NCBI GenBank assembly: GCA_940671915.1
Contig: CALNVZ010003433.1
Location: 29,994,170 to 30,058,169, forward strand
Length of the DNA: 64,000 nt
From: Paracentrotus lividus
Taxonomy: Eukaryota; Echinodermata; Echinoidea; Camarodonta; Echinidae
Reading direction: 5' to 3'
In this document: piece by piece, positions 44,330 through 54,864 of the stretch
How the letters are laid out: every line of letters begins with the position of its first letter
Position numbering within the stretch: the stretch's first letter is position 1
Translations under genes and position numbers: made by a program
The notes under the pieces: model-generated
What the model saw: the letters and a program-made list of their open reading frames with translations, nothing else
Databases searched by the model: none
What the model was told of the DNA's origin: nothing

Positions 44330-45677
44330 TCGTACATGTGCGTTTTAAGTGGCGGAACCTCAATATGGAATCAGCTTCCTGGAAAACCTTTTGAAATTAG
44401 AAATGTTGACAGTTTCAGAGGACCCTTCAGTTAATTTTTTTTTTCTCTGAGCTTATGAAAGTGTTCTTTTTGGGTTTTTACGCGTTTGACCAGGGGCCTT
44501 ATTTTATTATTCGCGGGATAGCTCGTTACCAATGGCATATATAATATATATTTTAAACTGTAATTATGTGTATGTTTGTTATGTATGTTCTGGATCAAAT
44601 GTTATCTTTTATTGCTATCTTTTATTATGTAAATGTCATGTTCTTATCACTTTCATTTTATTATTTAACTGTAAAGCGCATATTGATATAGAGAATTACT
44701 TTAGATATTTGCTATACTAGGATCGACCCCCCCCCTCAGGTGGTCAACCACACACGTAAGCTCGTTTCTAGAGATACCCATATCACAAGCATTTGATGGG
44801 AAAGCTGTGTCAAATTCCCCCTCCCCCTCTTGCAAGCTTTTGTAAGGGAAGCTGCATCAAAATTACCCCCTATTGATTACAGGTTTTTGGAGGGAGAGCC
44901 TGCAAAATTCTAAATTAAATAATTCTAAAAAATAAATAATAAGTAAATAAATTCTAAATACCTATTTTCACAGGTCTTTGGACCATATTCGGTAACTTAT
45001 TTCAGGATTATTCCTCAAAGAATTGAAAACTACCCCTATAATTTGAAAAGTTCGGGGATGCCCCTATTTCAATTTTTTTCCTCCTACCTGAGCCCCTAAA
45101 ATATTTTGTTTTCCCCTGGAAATCGGGTACGAGCATGCGTGTATGGTTTACCGCCTGATGGGGGGGGGGATCAAACGCTCACAAACTCAGTACCTTGACT
45201 ATTCTATGAACGTCATGTTTTTTTTTTATATTTATTTATTGTTTTTTTTTTATCACTTTCATTTAATTATTGAACCGTAAAGCGCATAATAGAGAATTAA
45301 TTTAGATATTCACTATAATGATAGAATCAAAAACTCACAAACTCAGTTCCTTGACTATTCTGTGAATGCCTTGTTTTGTTTTATTACTTTCATTTAATCA
45401 TTTAACTGTAAAGCGCACATAATAGAGAATTGAATTTGATATTCGCTGTACTACGATCAAATACTTACAAACTCAATTCCTTGACCATTCCGGGGTCAAG
45501 GAACTGAGCAGAATGCTCTCAAGTTATCTTGATATCTAGATTAGGAGCATCTGTGTGTCTTATCCTCTCCCAGACTTTATTGTTTTTCTCTTTTGTTGAA
45601 TCTAGGCTAATACATATTTAATGGCGCAAGCCCATTAGCAGTAAATCCAACAGGGTAATTACCCTTTTGAGAACTTA
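44330..45677. repeat. AT-rich stretch with a dispersed and tandem repeat of about 128 bp
   Basis: The phrase actttcatttaat.att.aac(t/c)gtaaagcgca occurs near 44646, 45253 and 45382, followed by atagagaatt and tagatatt(c/t)gctat. The last two copies are adjacent with a period of about 128 bp. No gene is seen. Confidence 0.6.
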
Positions 45678-45928
45678 TGCGGCGGTCACAACTCGCCGTA
45701 CCTTCGACGTGCAACGCCCTACGATGGATTTTGTAGAAAATTCGTGCAGCGGAGGTACCTTGCAGGTACAATGCACGTACGACGTACAGAAGGTTTTTAC
45801 AATACCCTTACTACAGAAACGCAGGAATCACAGAAGTTGACCCAGGATCTGTGCGTGCATTATACATGCAACGCAGGCTACGTTGATGACACGTGCCCCG
45901 TAGCCTACGACGAGTTGTGACCGCCGCA
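45678..45928 (-). mobile_element. MITE family F, copy F3 (251 bp)
   Basis: tgcggcggtcacaactcgcc to gagttgtgaccgccgca; TTA flanks both ends. Opposite orientation to F4, which starts 139 bp further on. Confidence 0.9.
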
Positions 45929-46067
45929 TTAGCGAAAGAGTGCTCTCGTATGCAACCGTACAAAAAATGAAGCCGCTATTCGCTTGCCTTGCCATTATAT
46001 TTTCCGATACAATTGAGAAGATAACGAAATCCGACATAATAATACGATAGTTATTCTGGTCCCTTAA

Positions 46068-46316
46068 TGCGGCGGTCACAACTCGTCGTAGGCTACGGGC
46101 ACGTGCCATCAACGTAGCCTGCGTTGCATGTACAACGCACACACAGGTCTTGGTCAACTTCTGCGATTCCTGTGTTTCTGTAGTAAGGGTATTGTAAAAA
46201 CAACCTGCACGTCGTACATGCATTGTACCTGCGAGGTACCTCCGCTGCACGAATTTTCTACGAAATCCATCGTAGGGAGTTGCACGTCGAAGGTACGGCG
46301 AGTTGTGACCGCCGCA
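46068..46316 (+). mobile_element. MITE family F, copy F4 (249 bp)
   Basis: tgcggcggtcacaactcgtc to gagttgtgaccgccgca, flanked by TAA and TTA. With F3 it forms an inverted pair around 139 bp of unrelated sequence. Confidence 0.9.
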
Positions 46317-46378
46317 TTAGATATTCATTTAAATAAATTCGTTTAGATTCCTTCATTCCACCATATTTGATCGAATAT

Positions 46379-46627
46379 AGGGGAGACCGGGTATGGACGT
46401 TACAAAATTCACATTTTGGGCCACATAATTGTAATGAAAGTACTCACACACTCCATTTTGGGTCTGTAGTTTGCCTATTATGTTGGCTAAAACCTGAGGC
46501 ACATAAAACTTGAAAACATGTAAACATTACTTAACTACAGCTTAATTAATGAAGCCATTTATTTGTAACAACCTACCCCGTATACGGGGTAGGTTGTTAC
46601 ACCATACGGGGTAAATTGTTACTATGT
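46379..46627. mobile_element. family C relative, partial
   Basis: Starts aggggagaccgggtatgg, the reverse complement of the closing end of the 1319 and 49649 copies, and contains the palindrome acctaccccgtatacggggtaggt. The remaining sequence differs, so it is a partial or distant copy. Confidence 0.5.
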
Positions 46628-47639
46628 AAACATACGGGGTAATTTGTTAAAGCCCGCGTCACACTGTCCCGATGGTTAGGAGCGATGGACACACGATGGC
46701 GGAAAACCCCAAATTTTGCTCTGAATACGATGGCATTACGAAAGCATCGCAAAAGCATCGGGCCATTTTGGAGTACTACAGACTGTTTCAAAAAGAATGG
46801 AACAATGGGGGAAAGTAATTAAATTATGACATCTTCTGAAATAATGTCTGTATGTGGTACTACATTTCAAAACAAAGTGTGCGGAGAGGAGCTGATCGAT
46901 ATTACACACATTTATTTTCCGGAGCAATGAATTCGTGGCCACTATATGCGCAAAACCTAAATATAGACCATGGAAAAGCATGCCCAAAATAGATTTTCTT
47001 GATTATAGAAAAGTGATCATATCTCAAGATCTACAACACCAAATGAGATTTTTTTTTTTAAATAGTAAATGCTAAAGAATGTCTGATGTTCCCCCTTTAT
47101 AGGAATATTGAATACTATTAGATTGTGATGAATTTTTATAATTAAACAAAATGTTTTCCAACTTTACCATTTTATTTGATACAGCCTGTATAATTAGCAA
47201 TCTTAAAACCACCATGACCATCGGTGGAGTTTTTTTCAGGCTTCGGCAGCAACTTCCGATGCATCGGCAAAATCTTTGGCAGCCAAAAAAAAACTCCCGA
47301 TGGAGTTGCGAAGGTTCACTTCGTTTGAGCATCGCAGCAGGCAATGCGAAGGCAATGCGAGGGAAAGGCGAACCCGCCCGATGATCTGTTGAAGGCAACA
47401 CGACGTCGTGACGCCTTCTCAATGCCATCATGTAGCCATCGTAGCATAGTATGATGACACAGAATTGTCTTGTGGAATGAAAGAAGAATTTAGTGTTCCG
47501 CTCTGTATTCTTTGCCCTGGCCATCTATATCATTGTATATTGTTTGTTTTTTAAAGTGTCATCTTTCCAATCTCATTTCTTTCGAGACCTGTAATGAGAA
47601 TGAAATGGAAATTTGTAATTTCAAAATCCTTTCTATCGA

Positions 47640-47965
47640 AGCTGAAGGCAAAATCATGATTATGACAATCATATTCATGATGATACTGATGAAGGTGATG
47701 GTCATCATGGTGATGGCAGTTGTGAGATATGTTGGTGATGGCGGTGATGAAGATAATTTGTTTTTATTATCTTAGTGGAGGATGGGGATTAGTAATAAGT
47801 TGGTAGGGGTTGGTAGATTTGCTGGTGATGATGATGATGATGATGATGGCGATGGTGATGCAGGTGGTGGTTGTGATTATGCACGATGATAATGAAGATG
47901 ACGAGGATAATTGCAAGGGTGGTGAACAGCACCACCATTGCCACCGCCATCATCATCATTAATAT
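47640..47965. repeat. imperfect GAT/ATG microsatellite tract
   Basis: Diverged (GAT)n and (GGT)n words with a pure (GAT) run near 47826-47847. Frames on both strands read as Met/Ile/Val or His runs and are not genes. Confidence 0.7.
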
Positions 47966-48406
47966 CATTGCCATTCGTTCTCTTTATACCATGATTTAAG
48001 TTAAAGTAAAGTTCTAAACTAAACATATTTTTTCACACATTTTCTTTAATGTGTCCAAAGTAACATTGACAAAATTGATTTTGACACAAAATTGTCAAAT
48101 TTTATTTTCTCTGAAAAAGAAAACTAAGTAAATTGGGTGACATTCTAAACATAACAAAATTAATGTACAATATCTGTGTTGTGGCTCCCCCCCCCCTGAT
48201 TTTCACTGGAACTGTTTCCGATCAATCTGAAACTGTCTCTGGTTGTTGTATGTTATTAGAGTCTTCTTTTCTCAATTCCGTGTTTACCAGCTGTCTTCTT
48301 CCCCCTGCCTCTCCCTATCTTGTGGGGGGATGTTTAATAACAATTTGAGTCAAAGACAATACAAATATAGCTCTACAGTACAGTGTGTTTTGCTCTCGAT
48401 GAATTA

Positions 48407-49137
48407 CACTGTTCGTCATAAAGGTGGAATATTTTGTTCTGGCTCCAACGATGCTACGTTGCTCCGGCTTGAATTTCTTGAATATGTTGGTCACCGCTTT
48501 CACTCTTTCGGGGTCCCGGCTATATCTTGGACGTTCCCTCAATACTTTCCAGGGACTTTTCCTTCAAATAGTTTGCAACCCCTAGAAGATGGCCATTTTC
48601 GTCATTTTATTTTTATTTTGGGGCCCCTTTTTGTTTACGCGACTCACCAAGGCACCCTCAGTCCTACTCCAAGTAAACACGTCTGAGGTGTAGATTTGTT
48701 ATTGTTCTTTAAGTTAAATCTAATTATATGGTTACAGGCTTGACTCGTTTGTCTAGGGGAGGGGTCAAAGTTTATTTTGTTTGGGGTTCAACATTGATTT
48801 TTAACCATTTTTACACCATGAAAATTTCTATCTTCCCTAAATTTTATAGTAAAATATCAGCAAAACATAAACCAAAAAGGGGTCCCAAAATGAGAAGGGA
48901 AAAAAAATGACCAAAAATGAGCATCATGGGGGTCGACAAAACTTTTTTCGGAAAAAAAAAATCTTCGTGAAGGGTTTGGAGAATGTTAAAAATATAGCCA
49001 GGGTCCCGAAAAGTAAAAGCAGGGACAAAGATATTCAAGAAATTAAAGCCGGAGCAAAATCATGTCGCTACAGCGGCAAAATAAATAAATAAATAAATTT
49101 AAAAAATAATAATATTCCATCTTTATGACGGACAGTG
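48407..49137. mobile_element. foldback element family E, copy 1 (731 bp)
   Basis: Ends cactgttcgtcataaaggtg and ctttatgacggacagtg are inverse, flanked by TA (48405-48406 and 49138-49139). Inner pairs continue: ggctccaacg...gcttgaatttcttga with tcaagaaattaaagccggagc, and gggtcccggctata with tatagccagggtccc. No transposase frame. Confidence 0.8.
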
Positions 49138-49179
49138 TATGATCAGTTATTGAATTCCCCGCGGTCTGCATCTGGTGAA

Positions 49180-49335
49180 GATTTTTATACAATAAGGTCA
49201 CGTGATGCTTTCTTCAATAAAACGTATTAGCCCATGCGCAAACATAATAAAGTTTCTATTGTCCCAAGACAATTAGCCCCACAGAATGTATTCAATTCGG
49301 CAATCTTGGATTCGCGCTGGCGATGCCCAAACGAC
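49180..49335. mobile_element. small MITE family V, copy 3
   Basis: Holds tctattgtcccaagacaat and ttcaattcggcaatcttggattcgcgctgg, as in the copies at 19867 and 29779. Nested in family P. Confidence 0.55.
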
Positions 49336-49648
49336 GTCGGTTGACATTCGTGTGTCCTTCGGGTAAACTTCATATTACCTTCGCGTGTGATTCATAGTGC
49401 CATCGTGTAACCTTCTAAACTTTGCCCGAACCCTAAAAATGACCCCCTTCGTACCGCACCTAAACATCGGGACAGTGTGACGCCACCTTAAAATGTGTAA
49501 ATCTCTTATACCATACTTTTGTTTCAACTTTCCAGTTTCTTGGTATCGTTAACAGTAGATCAAGTAGAGCTCTAGCATAGACTAAAGTAATAATAGAAAT
49601 ATCAAAATATTAACCCCTGAAAATTGAAACAAAATTACTTTACATTTG

Positions 49649-50077
49649 TAATGTAATTGGGGTAGGTTGTTACATCGACATGAGGTAGGTTGTTGTAACA
49701 ACCTACCCCATGGGTGATTTTACACATAAAATCAACTGTAGCAAAGCCATTAGGCAGAATTACAGGGCATGGCTCAGGGGTATATTAGTGACATACATGT
49801 ACTATATTCACAATACCAGATTATCATCATGTGCCTTCAGTTGTAAGAACTATTACAAATTTCAATTTTTGTCAAAAATTCACTTGGAACTGTAAAAAAA
49901 TGGTTTTTGTTGAATTACTTTTTAATAAAACAACGGAGAAACCTCACGACAGGCAGTTCATCACAGCTATGTGTAGGCTGTATATAGATGCCAGTAAGCA
50001 CGAACTCTCTTGTTCCAACTTAGCACACTGAGAACTGTAACAACTGACCCGTGTAACTTCCATACCCGGTCTCCCCT
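49649..50077. mobile_element. dispersed repeat family C, copy 2
   Basis: Nearly identical to 1319-1747 across about 428 bp, 48 kb away and in the same orientation. The low divergence suggests recent movement or gene conversion. Confidence 0.85.
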
Positions 50078-50420
50078 ACTGCCGTCATTGGCGGCGATCG
50101 CGGGGGGGGGGGGACGGGGACGTGTCCCCCCCCCCTCGATTTTTTCTGGGGGGATCGTCCCCCCCCCCCCTCGATTTTTAAAGCTTAACATATTTTCATG
50201 TAGTGATTAGCTTGTGAAGCTTATAAAGAGGTAAAATGTATGTCAAATACAATGCTAAATGTTATTATAAGGCAAAATTTTCGGCTCGCGCTTCGCGCTC
50301 GCAAACATTTTCATTAGTTTCTGCATGATATGCGAAGTATGCAACTTTTTAGTGTATTATTTTTCACTTTTGGGTGTTTCCGTCCCCCCCAGTCGTGACA
50401 TGAAATCTCCGCGCTTGACT
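50078..50420. repeat. G/C-run repeat with a family D hairpin word
   Basis: Paired G and C runs (gggggggggggacgggg...ccccccccctcgatttttt) followed by ggctcgcgcttcgcgctcgc at 50283-50302, the same self-complementary word that occurs six times in family D. Probably part of a related element. Confidence 0.5.
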
Positions 50421-50780
50421 ACATGCAGTGCTCACTCAACCGTGAAATTTGATCATGAACTCATATTATATGTTAGGGCACACATGTGGCATCTTTTTTG
50501 AAAAGTGTGATGTAGAAAAATTTGAATATTGTTCCGAAATCATTTGTTCAAAGTTGTGATAACCGGTTTGTGAACTTCCAAAAATGACATTTTTCATACA
50601 AACATTACTCACTGAAGCATGACATGAAGATTCTTCCTGAAAATTAGTCACATTGTAGCTAATAAAATTACCTACACGGACATATAATTAGATTTTTTTT
50701 ACTTTTTTTTTTTTTTTTTACCTGGTTAAAAAAATTATTGATATCTGAAATAGTGGGAACTTACTTTTTATGTTATGTTT
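50421..50780. mobile_element. family K, single-arm partial copy
   Basis: Matches the outer 350 bp of the right arm of 33327-35217: gtgctcactcaaccgtgaaa, gggcacacatgtggcatc, actcactgaagcatgacatg, gctaataaaattacctacac, then ggaacttactttt. The other arm is absent. Confidence 0.75.
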
Positions 50781-51212
50781 ATATGTTTTTAAAAGTTCTG
50801 TTCCAAATTTGCTAAGTAAGCTTCCATTCACAAAAGAAATATACAATATCGTCTGATTCTCTTTCACACAAAAAAAAAGCATTTATTTTTCCGTCTTCGA
50901 CTATTTTTATCCTATACAGTCATGACAGCTGCTTGTTTAAAAACGTAATTCTGTTTACAACTTTGTATTGTTTGTATTGAAAATATCATAAACCTGTATC
51001 AGGAGTAAGAACGAAATATCTTACCATGGGTTCTGCGTATTTTTGAGGTTTCAGGAATGTCCACAACAATTGTTTTCTTTTCTAACTAAGTAATAAAAAC
51101 TGATATATCGACAACCATGTACGTCATGCATAAATATATGTGTGTGCGATGGTATTAAAGGATTTGGTAGGTTAATTTTCATTATGCAAATATTGACTGA
51201 TTTGGTATATAT

Positions 51213-52272
51213 AAACCCCTCACAAAAAGTTTCGCAAGTAGACTTTGGGCCATGATAACTTTTCAGGTACGCTTTAGTTATTCCTGATATTCATACCACT
51301 GGAAAGATAATTTATTTCCCTTTTTTTTTTTTGATATCCTACTTGTAATTATCATGTCATGCTTCAATGCACAGAATATCAGAATATGGAGAAAAGTAAA
51401 AAGTCAAATGTTGCAAAATGCATTTATCAAAGCGAAGTTCTGCAACTCGACTTAAGGCTCTGATAACTATGGGGTATTTTCTATTTTTTTATTGAACTTT
51501 AGACCATTGTCAAGATAATTTATTCCTCTTTTCAATGACACCCTAATTGTAACGATAGTGTTGTTCCTGCATGGACAGAACACCTGAATGTTAGGACAAG
51601 TTAGAAGTTAAATGTTGCAAATTGAATGCCTATTGTGAGTATTATTGTCTGTTGCGGGTAATAACAATGCATTTCGCAACTTTTCACTTTTTACTTTGCA
51701 TTATATTCGTGAGTTATGTGCATTCAAACATGATGTTACTATTGCAAATAGGGTATCAGTAAAAAGAAGAATAAATGAACTTTTTAATGCTATAAATTGA
51801 TTAAATCCCCACATTAAAATGTATCAAGGTTCAGAGTTGTGTTACAGAAATTTAAACTGAAAATTATCTTTCGCTTTGTCATGTATTCAGATGGTATTCA
51901 GGGGTTCTGGGGACCCAGGCATAAAATCACCATGACAAATAAGGTTTCAATCAAGAGAGGAATAAATTAACTTGACAATGCTATAAATTCAATAAAAATT
52001 AGAATATATCCCCAAAGTTATCAGGACCTAAGTCAAGTTGCGGAACTTCAGTGTGATCAATAAAAATGCATTTTACAACATTTGACTTTTTACTTTTCTC
52101 CATATTCTGATATTCTGTGCATTGAAGCATGATACAATCATTACAAATAGGATATCAATAAAAAGGGGAATAAATTATCTTTCCAATGGTATGAATATTA
52201 GGAATAACTAAAGCGTACCTGAAAAGTTATCATGGCCCAAAGTCGATTTGCGAAACTTTTTGTGAGGGGTTT
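51213..52272. mobile_element. palindromic element family I (1.06 kb)
   Basis: Ends aaacccctcacaaaaagttt and aaactttttgtgaggggttt are exact inverse copies flanked by ATAT on both sides. Pairing continues over both arms: gggccatgataacttttcaggtacgcttta and inverse, then the block of tcatgcttcaatgcacagaatatc and its inverse. The arms meet near 51740. An open frame on the minus strand spans its end and the next element; it is not supported as a gene. Confidence 0.85.
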
Positions 52273-52434
52273 ATATTGACTGCTTTGAGGGGCATGGCCG
52301 TTTCTAGACTGCTCAAGGGAAATTCCGCATCTGCTATAACCCAAGACCGCAGGTCGCGGATTATGGCAGATTCGGAAGTTCCCGAGAGCAGTCTAGAAAC
52401 GACCATGTCCCGAAAATAAAAGCAGTCAATATAT
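52273..52434. mobile_element. small palindromic element abutting family I
   Basis: atattgactgcttt and aaagcagtcaatat are the ends; inside, ccgtttctagactgctc pairs with gagcagtctagaaacg, and attccgcatctgc with a diverged inverse around a gaccgcaggtcgcgg centre. Confidence 0.7.
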
Positions 52435-53460
52435 CGTTTATATGCCGAAAAACAAGGGGATCTAAAAATAACATACATGGTCTAATTTAGACTAACTAAC
52501 TAACTAACTAGCCTAACTAACTAAATTAGCGACCAAATCGCCCTTCTTTTTGGGGGGTCCCCCCCCCCCATTTAATTTTTTAAATTATTTTTTTAATGTG
52601 AAATAAATCGAAAAGTAAGAAGAAAAAAAAAATGGCCCCTAATAAAAAAAAATAATAATAAATAAATAAAATTGGCCCCCCCCCCCAAAAAAAAAAATTA
52701 AAAAAAAATGAACTTCTTCGCTAATTTAGTCCCACATAATTATGTTATATTCGTGTAATTGGCAACATCCATTCTTCAAGAGAGCGCCATACACTTTAAA
52801 AATATATTCATTGGACCGGCTGGTCAATATTTTCATCAAAGGTGACCGGCCAGGAAAATATACAGATTTCGATCATATCACGTGACGCGCTATAGACCAA
52901 TCACTCTTGGCTATCTAATATTGTCCTATATTCCTATTTTATCTACACTTTATTACTTGACGTGGTGAATGATATGTACAATATTTCAACTTTACGTCAA
53001 ACGTTCTTTCAGATTAAAGGGGGGGGGGTGGTGGGAGAAGAATACATAAATAAATTAAAAAAAAAAAAAAACATTCATGATCATTAAACCCAACCTGTTC
53101 GTAAAGTTGCAACCTGTGTTTTATTGCGTAACATAAAAAATATACCACGAACCGACGAACCTCAACAGCACGACAATACACCAGACAGTGGCCTGTACTT
53201 TTAAGAAGAAGAAGAAGAAGATTGCCACTCTTATTATGCGCTTTATCATTATAGACTTTCAATTGATATCAATCGTAAAATTGATCGTATCTTTTATGTT
53301 ACAGGGCAATAATCGCATTTTTGCACAATTACTTTTTTTTATTAAGTGTACACTCGTATTAATTTTATTTCTCTTTAAATCATTCTGGTGCTGCATGTAC
53401 AAGATCTGACAAACAATAATTCTTTCATGCAAAAGTTCTTTACATGATGTTGGATAATGA
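52435..53460. other. GPCR upstream region, no other gene
   Basis: AT-rich sequence with homopolymer C and A runs (52555-52700) and a short AAG repeat at 53204-53220. No clear TATA box or other promoter element could be singled out. Confidence 0.4.
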
Positions 53461-53565
53461 AAAGAGAAATGTCTATCCTTGGTGCCACAATTTCATACAG
53501 CATGCAAAGGGGAAAATATGAATTCGATATACAATGACATCTCTTTAATCGTAACCTTAACAGGT

Positions 53566-54864
53566 ATGACGGACATGAAGCGAGGTGCACTTGTAATGGT
53601 GGCATTGGTGGTTTCGACTTTAGGAAACGGATCCGATAACTGGACGACAGCACAAACAACTGAATATTTCATCAATGCGACCATTGGAGTTTCGCATGGA
53701 TCCGAGTCTACTCTTTCAACGGATGAACTTTCTTCGTCAACTATAGGAGTGTCTGAAGATGCATTGTCAACAACGGCTGGGTCTGAAGACTACATAGAAA
53801 TGAATATCAATTCAACCGATGTCTATAGTTATGAAGCATCCATTATAGAGACTGTTGCTGCGGAGATCCAGTGGAAATGGCGCGCCATACAGTGGACTTG
53901 GTTACAGTATATGCAAATGATATCTTCAGTCCTCGGTATCGTAGGCCAGGTACTTGTCATGGCTGTGATCTGGCAACGAAGGGCCATGAATCGCTCCACT
54001 GACACACTCATTGGTGCTCTTGCTGTAGCTGACTTCTTCACATCCGTGTTCATCATCCCCTTGCCCGTTGCAACGGTTGTTCCCTCTTCCGTCCTCGGTG
54101 AGGTATACTGTCGTTTAATCTATACCGGCTTTTTCATGTGGTGGGCGGTTGGGGCGTCGAACTATACACTAGCTTTAATTTCCATAGAGCGTCTTATAGC
54201 TGTCCAGTACCCTATCTATTTCAACCGCTTCTCAAGCAGACGCCATGCATATCTGGCTATTATCATTGTTTGGATGTCCATGATGGTGTTTGTCAGCAAC
54301 CTCCTTATAACCTACTTCGTGGATGTCGTCAGCCATACTTGTAGATTTTCTTTCTCCCCGTCCGTTGGTGTCTTTCTCGGTATCAAAACGTTGGTAGGGT
54401 ATTTCCTTGTTCCCTGTGTCATAATGCTTCTTGCCCAGGCTGTAACAGCAGTCACTCTCCACCGTAAGTCTACTGTTTTCAAAGAAGGCAATGTCGAAAA
54501 AAACCGAGCCAATCCCTCTTACAATCTCCTCGTTGCGAAAAACAGAGTTATCAAGATGCTCTTCATCGTTGTCATGATTTTCATCATCTGCTGGGGACCT
54601 AACAACGTTGCCTACTTCCTTTTGAATTTCGGGTACATTTCACGAGATTTTGCTTTCAGTAGTACAAGGCGTATTCTAACGATGTTGGCATTTTACAATT
54701 CCTGCCTGAATCCGATCGTCTATACGATTCGACATCCAGAGTTCCGTACAGCTATTTGCGGATTGTTCACAGGTTCTAAGCCCATGAACAAAGCGTTGTT
54801 CGGGTACAAACGGGATAACGTCACTAAGTCACAAGCAACGGGGTCTACTGACGATAAAGTATAA
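53566..54864 (+). CDS. rhodopsin-family (class A) G-protein-coupled receptor
   Basis: An intact 432-residue membrane receptor on one coding exon. I choose the ATG at 53566: it gives a signal peptide (MTDMKRG, then ALVMVALVVSTLG), and the preceding ttaacag-gt looks like a splice acceptor for a 5' untranslated exon. An upstream in-frame ATG at 53518 is possible. The extracellular N-terminus (to about 115) is Ser/Thr-rich with sequons at about 21, 25, 37 and 82 and a duplicated TIGVS. Seven helices follow, at about 118-137, 148-168, 182-210, 228-251, 267-295, 328-353 and 369-387. Class A marks: LAVAD in TM2, Cys182 and Cys259 (the likely disulphide), ERL for DRY, CWGP at 342-345 and NPIVY at 382-386. 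TM3 lacks the amine-receptor Asp, so a peptide or other ligand is more likely; the ligand is unknown. Odd: TM1 has GQVL where GN is usual. Confidence 0.9.
   Translation: MTDMKRGALVMVALVVSTLGNGSDNWTTAQTTEYFINATIGVSHGSESTLSTDELSSSTIGVSEDALSTTAGSEDYIEMNINSTDVYSYEASIIETVAAEIQWKWRAIQWTWLQYMQMISSVLGIVGQVLVMAVIWQRRAMNRSTDTLIGALAVADFFTSVFIIPLPVATVVPSSVLGEVYCRLIYTGFFMWWAVGASNYTLALISIERLIAVQYPIYFNRFSSRRHAYLAIIIVWMSMMVFVSNLLITYFVDVVSHTCRFSFSPSVGVFLGIKTLVGYFLVPCVIMLLAQAVTAVTLHRKSTVFKEGNVEKNRANPSYNLLVAKNRVIKMLFIVVMIFIICWGPNNVAYFLLNFGYISRDFAFSSTRRILTMLAFYNSCLNPIVYTIRHPEFRTAICGLFTGSKPMNKALFGYKRDNVTKSQATGSTDDKV

Larger units (their letters stand above)
46651..49487. mobile_element. TTAA-flanked inverted-repeat element family P carrying nested insertions
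   Basis: Left agcccgcgtcacactgtccc (then gatg) and right catcgggacagtgtgacgcc are inverse, each bordered by TTAA (46647-46650 and 49488-49491). Family-P-specific text (cgatgg, catcg words, gccatcgt) is found at 46670-47440 and again at 49316-49487. Between them lie a GAT-rich microsatellite region (47690-47960), the family E foldback and a family V MITE. TTAA targets are typical of piggyBac and Kolobok elements; no transposase is seen. Confidence 0.65.

Noticed and set aside
47640-47974. Opposed frames reading Met/Ile/Val and His runs
   Set aside because: Translations of a GAT-type microsatellite tract.
52230-52478. 82-codon minus-strand frame
   Set aside because: Spans the end of one palindromic element and all of the next.
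53479-53565. Receptor start upstream of 53566
   Set aside because: The open frame begins at a TTG, and the ATG at 53518 precedes a likely splice acceptor. The ATG at 53566 gives a better signal peptide.
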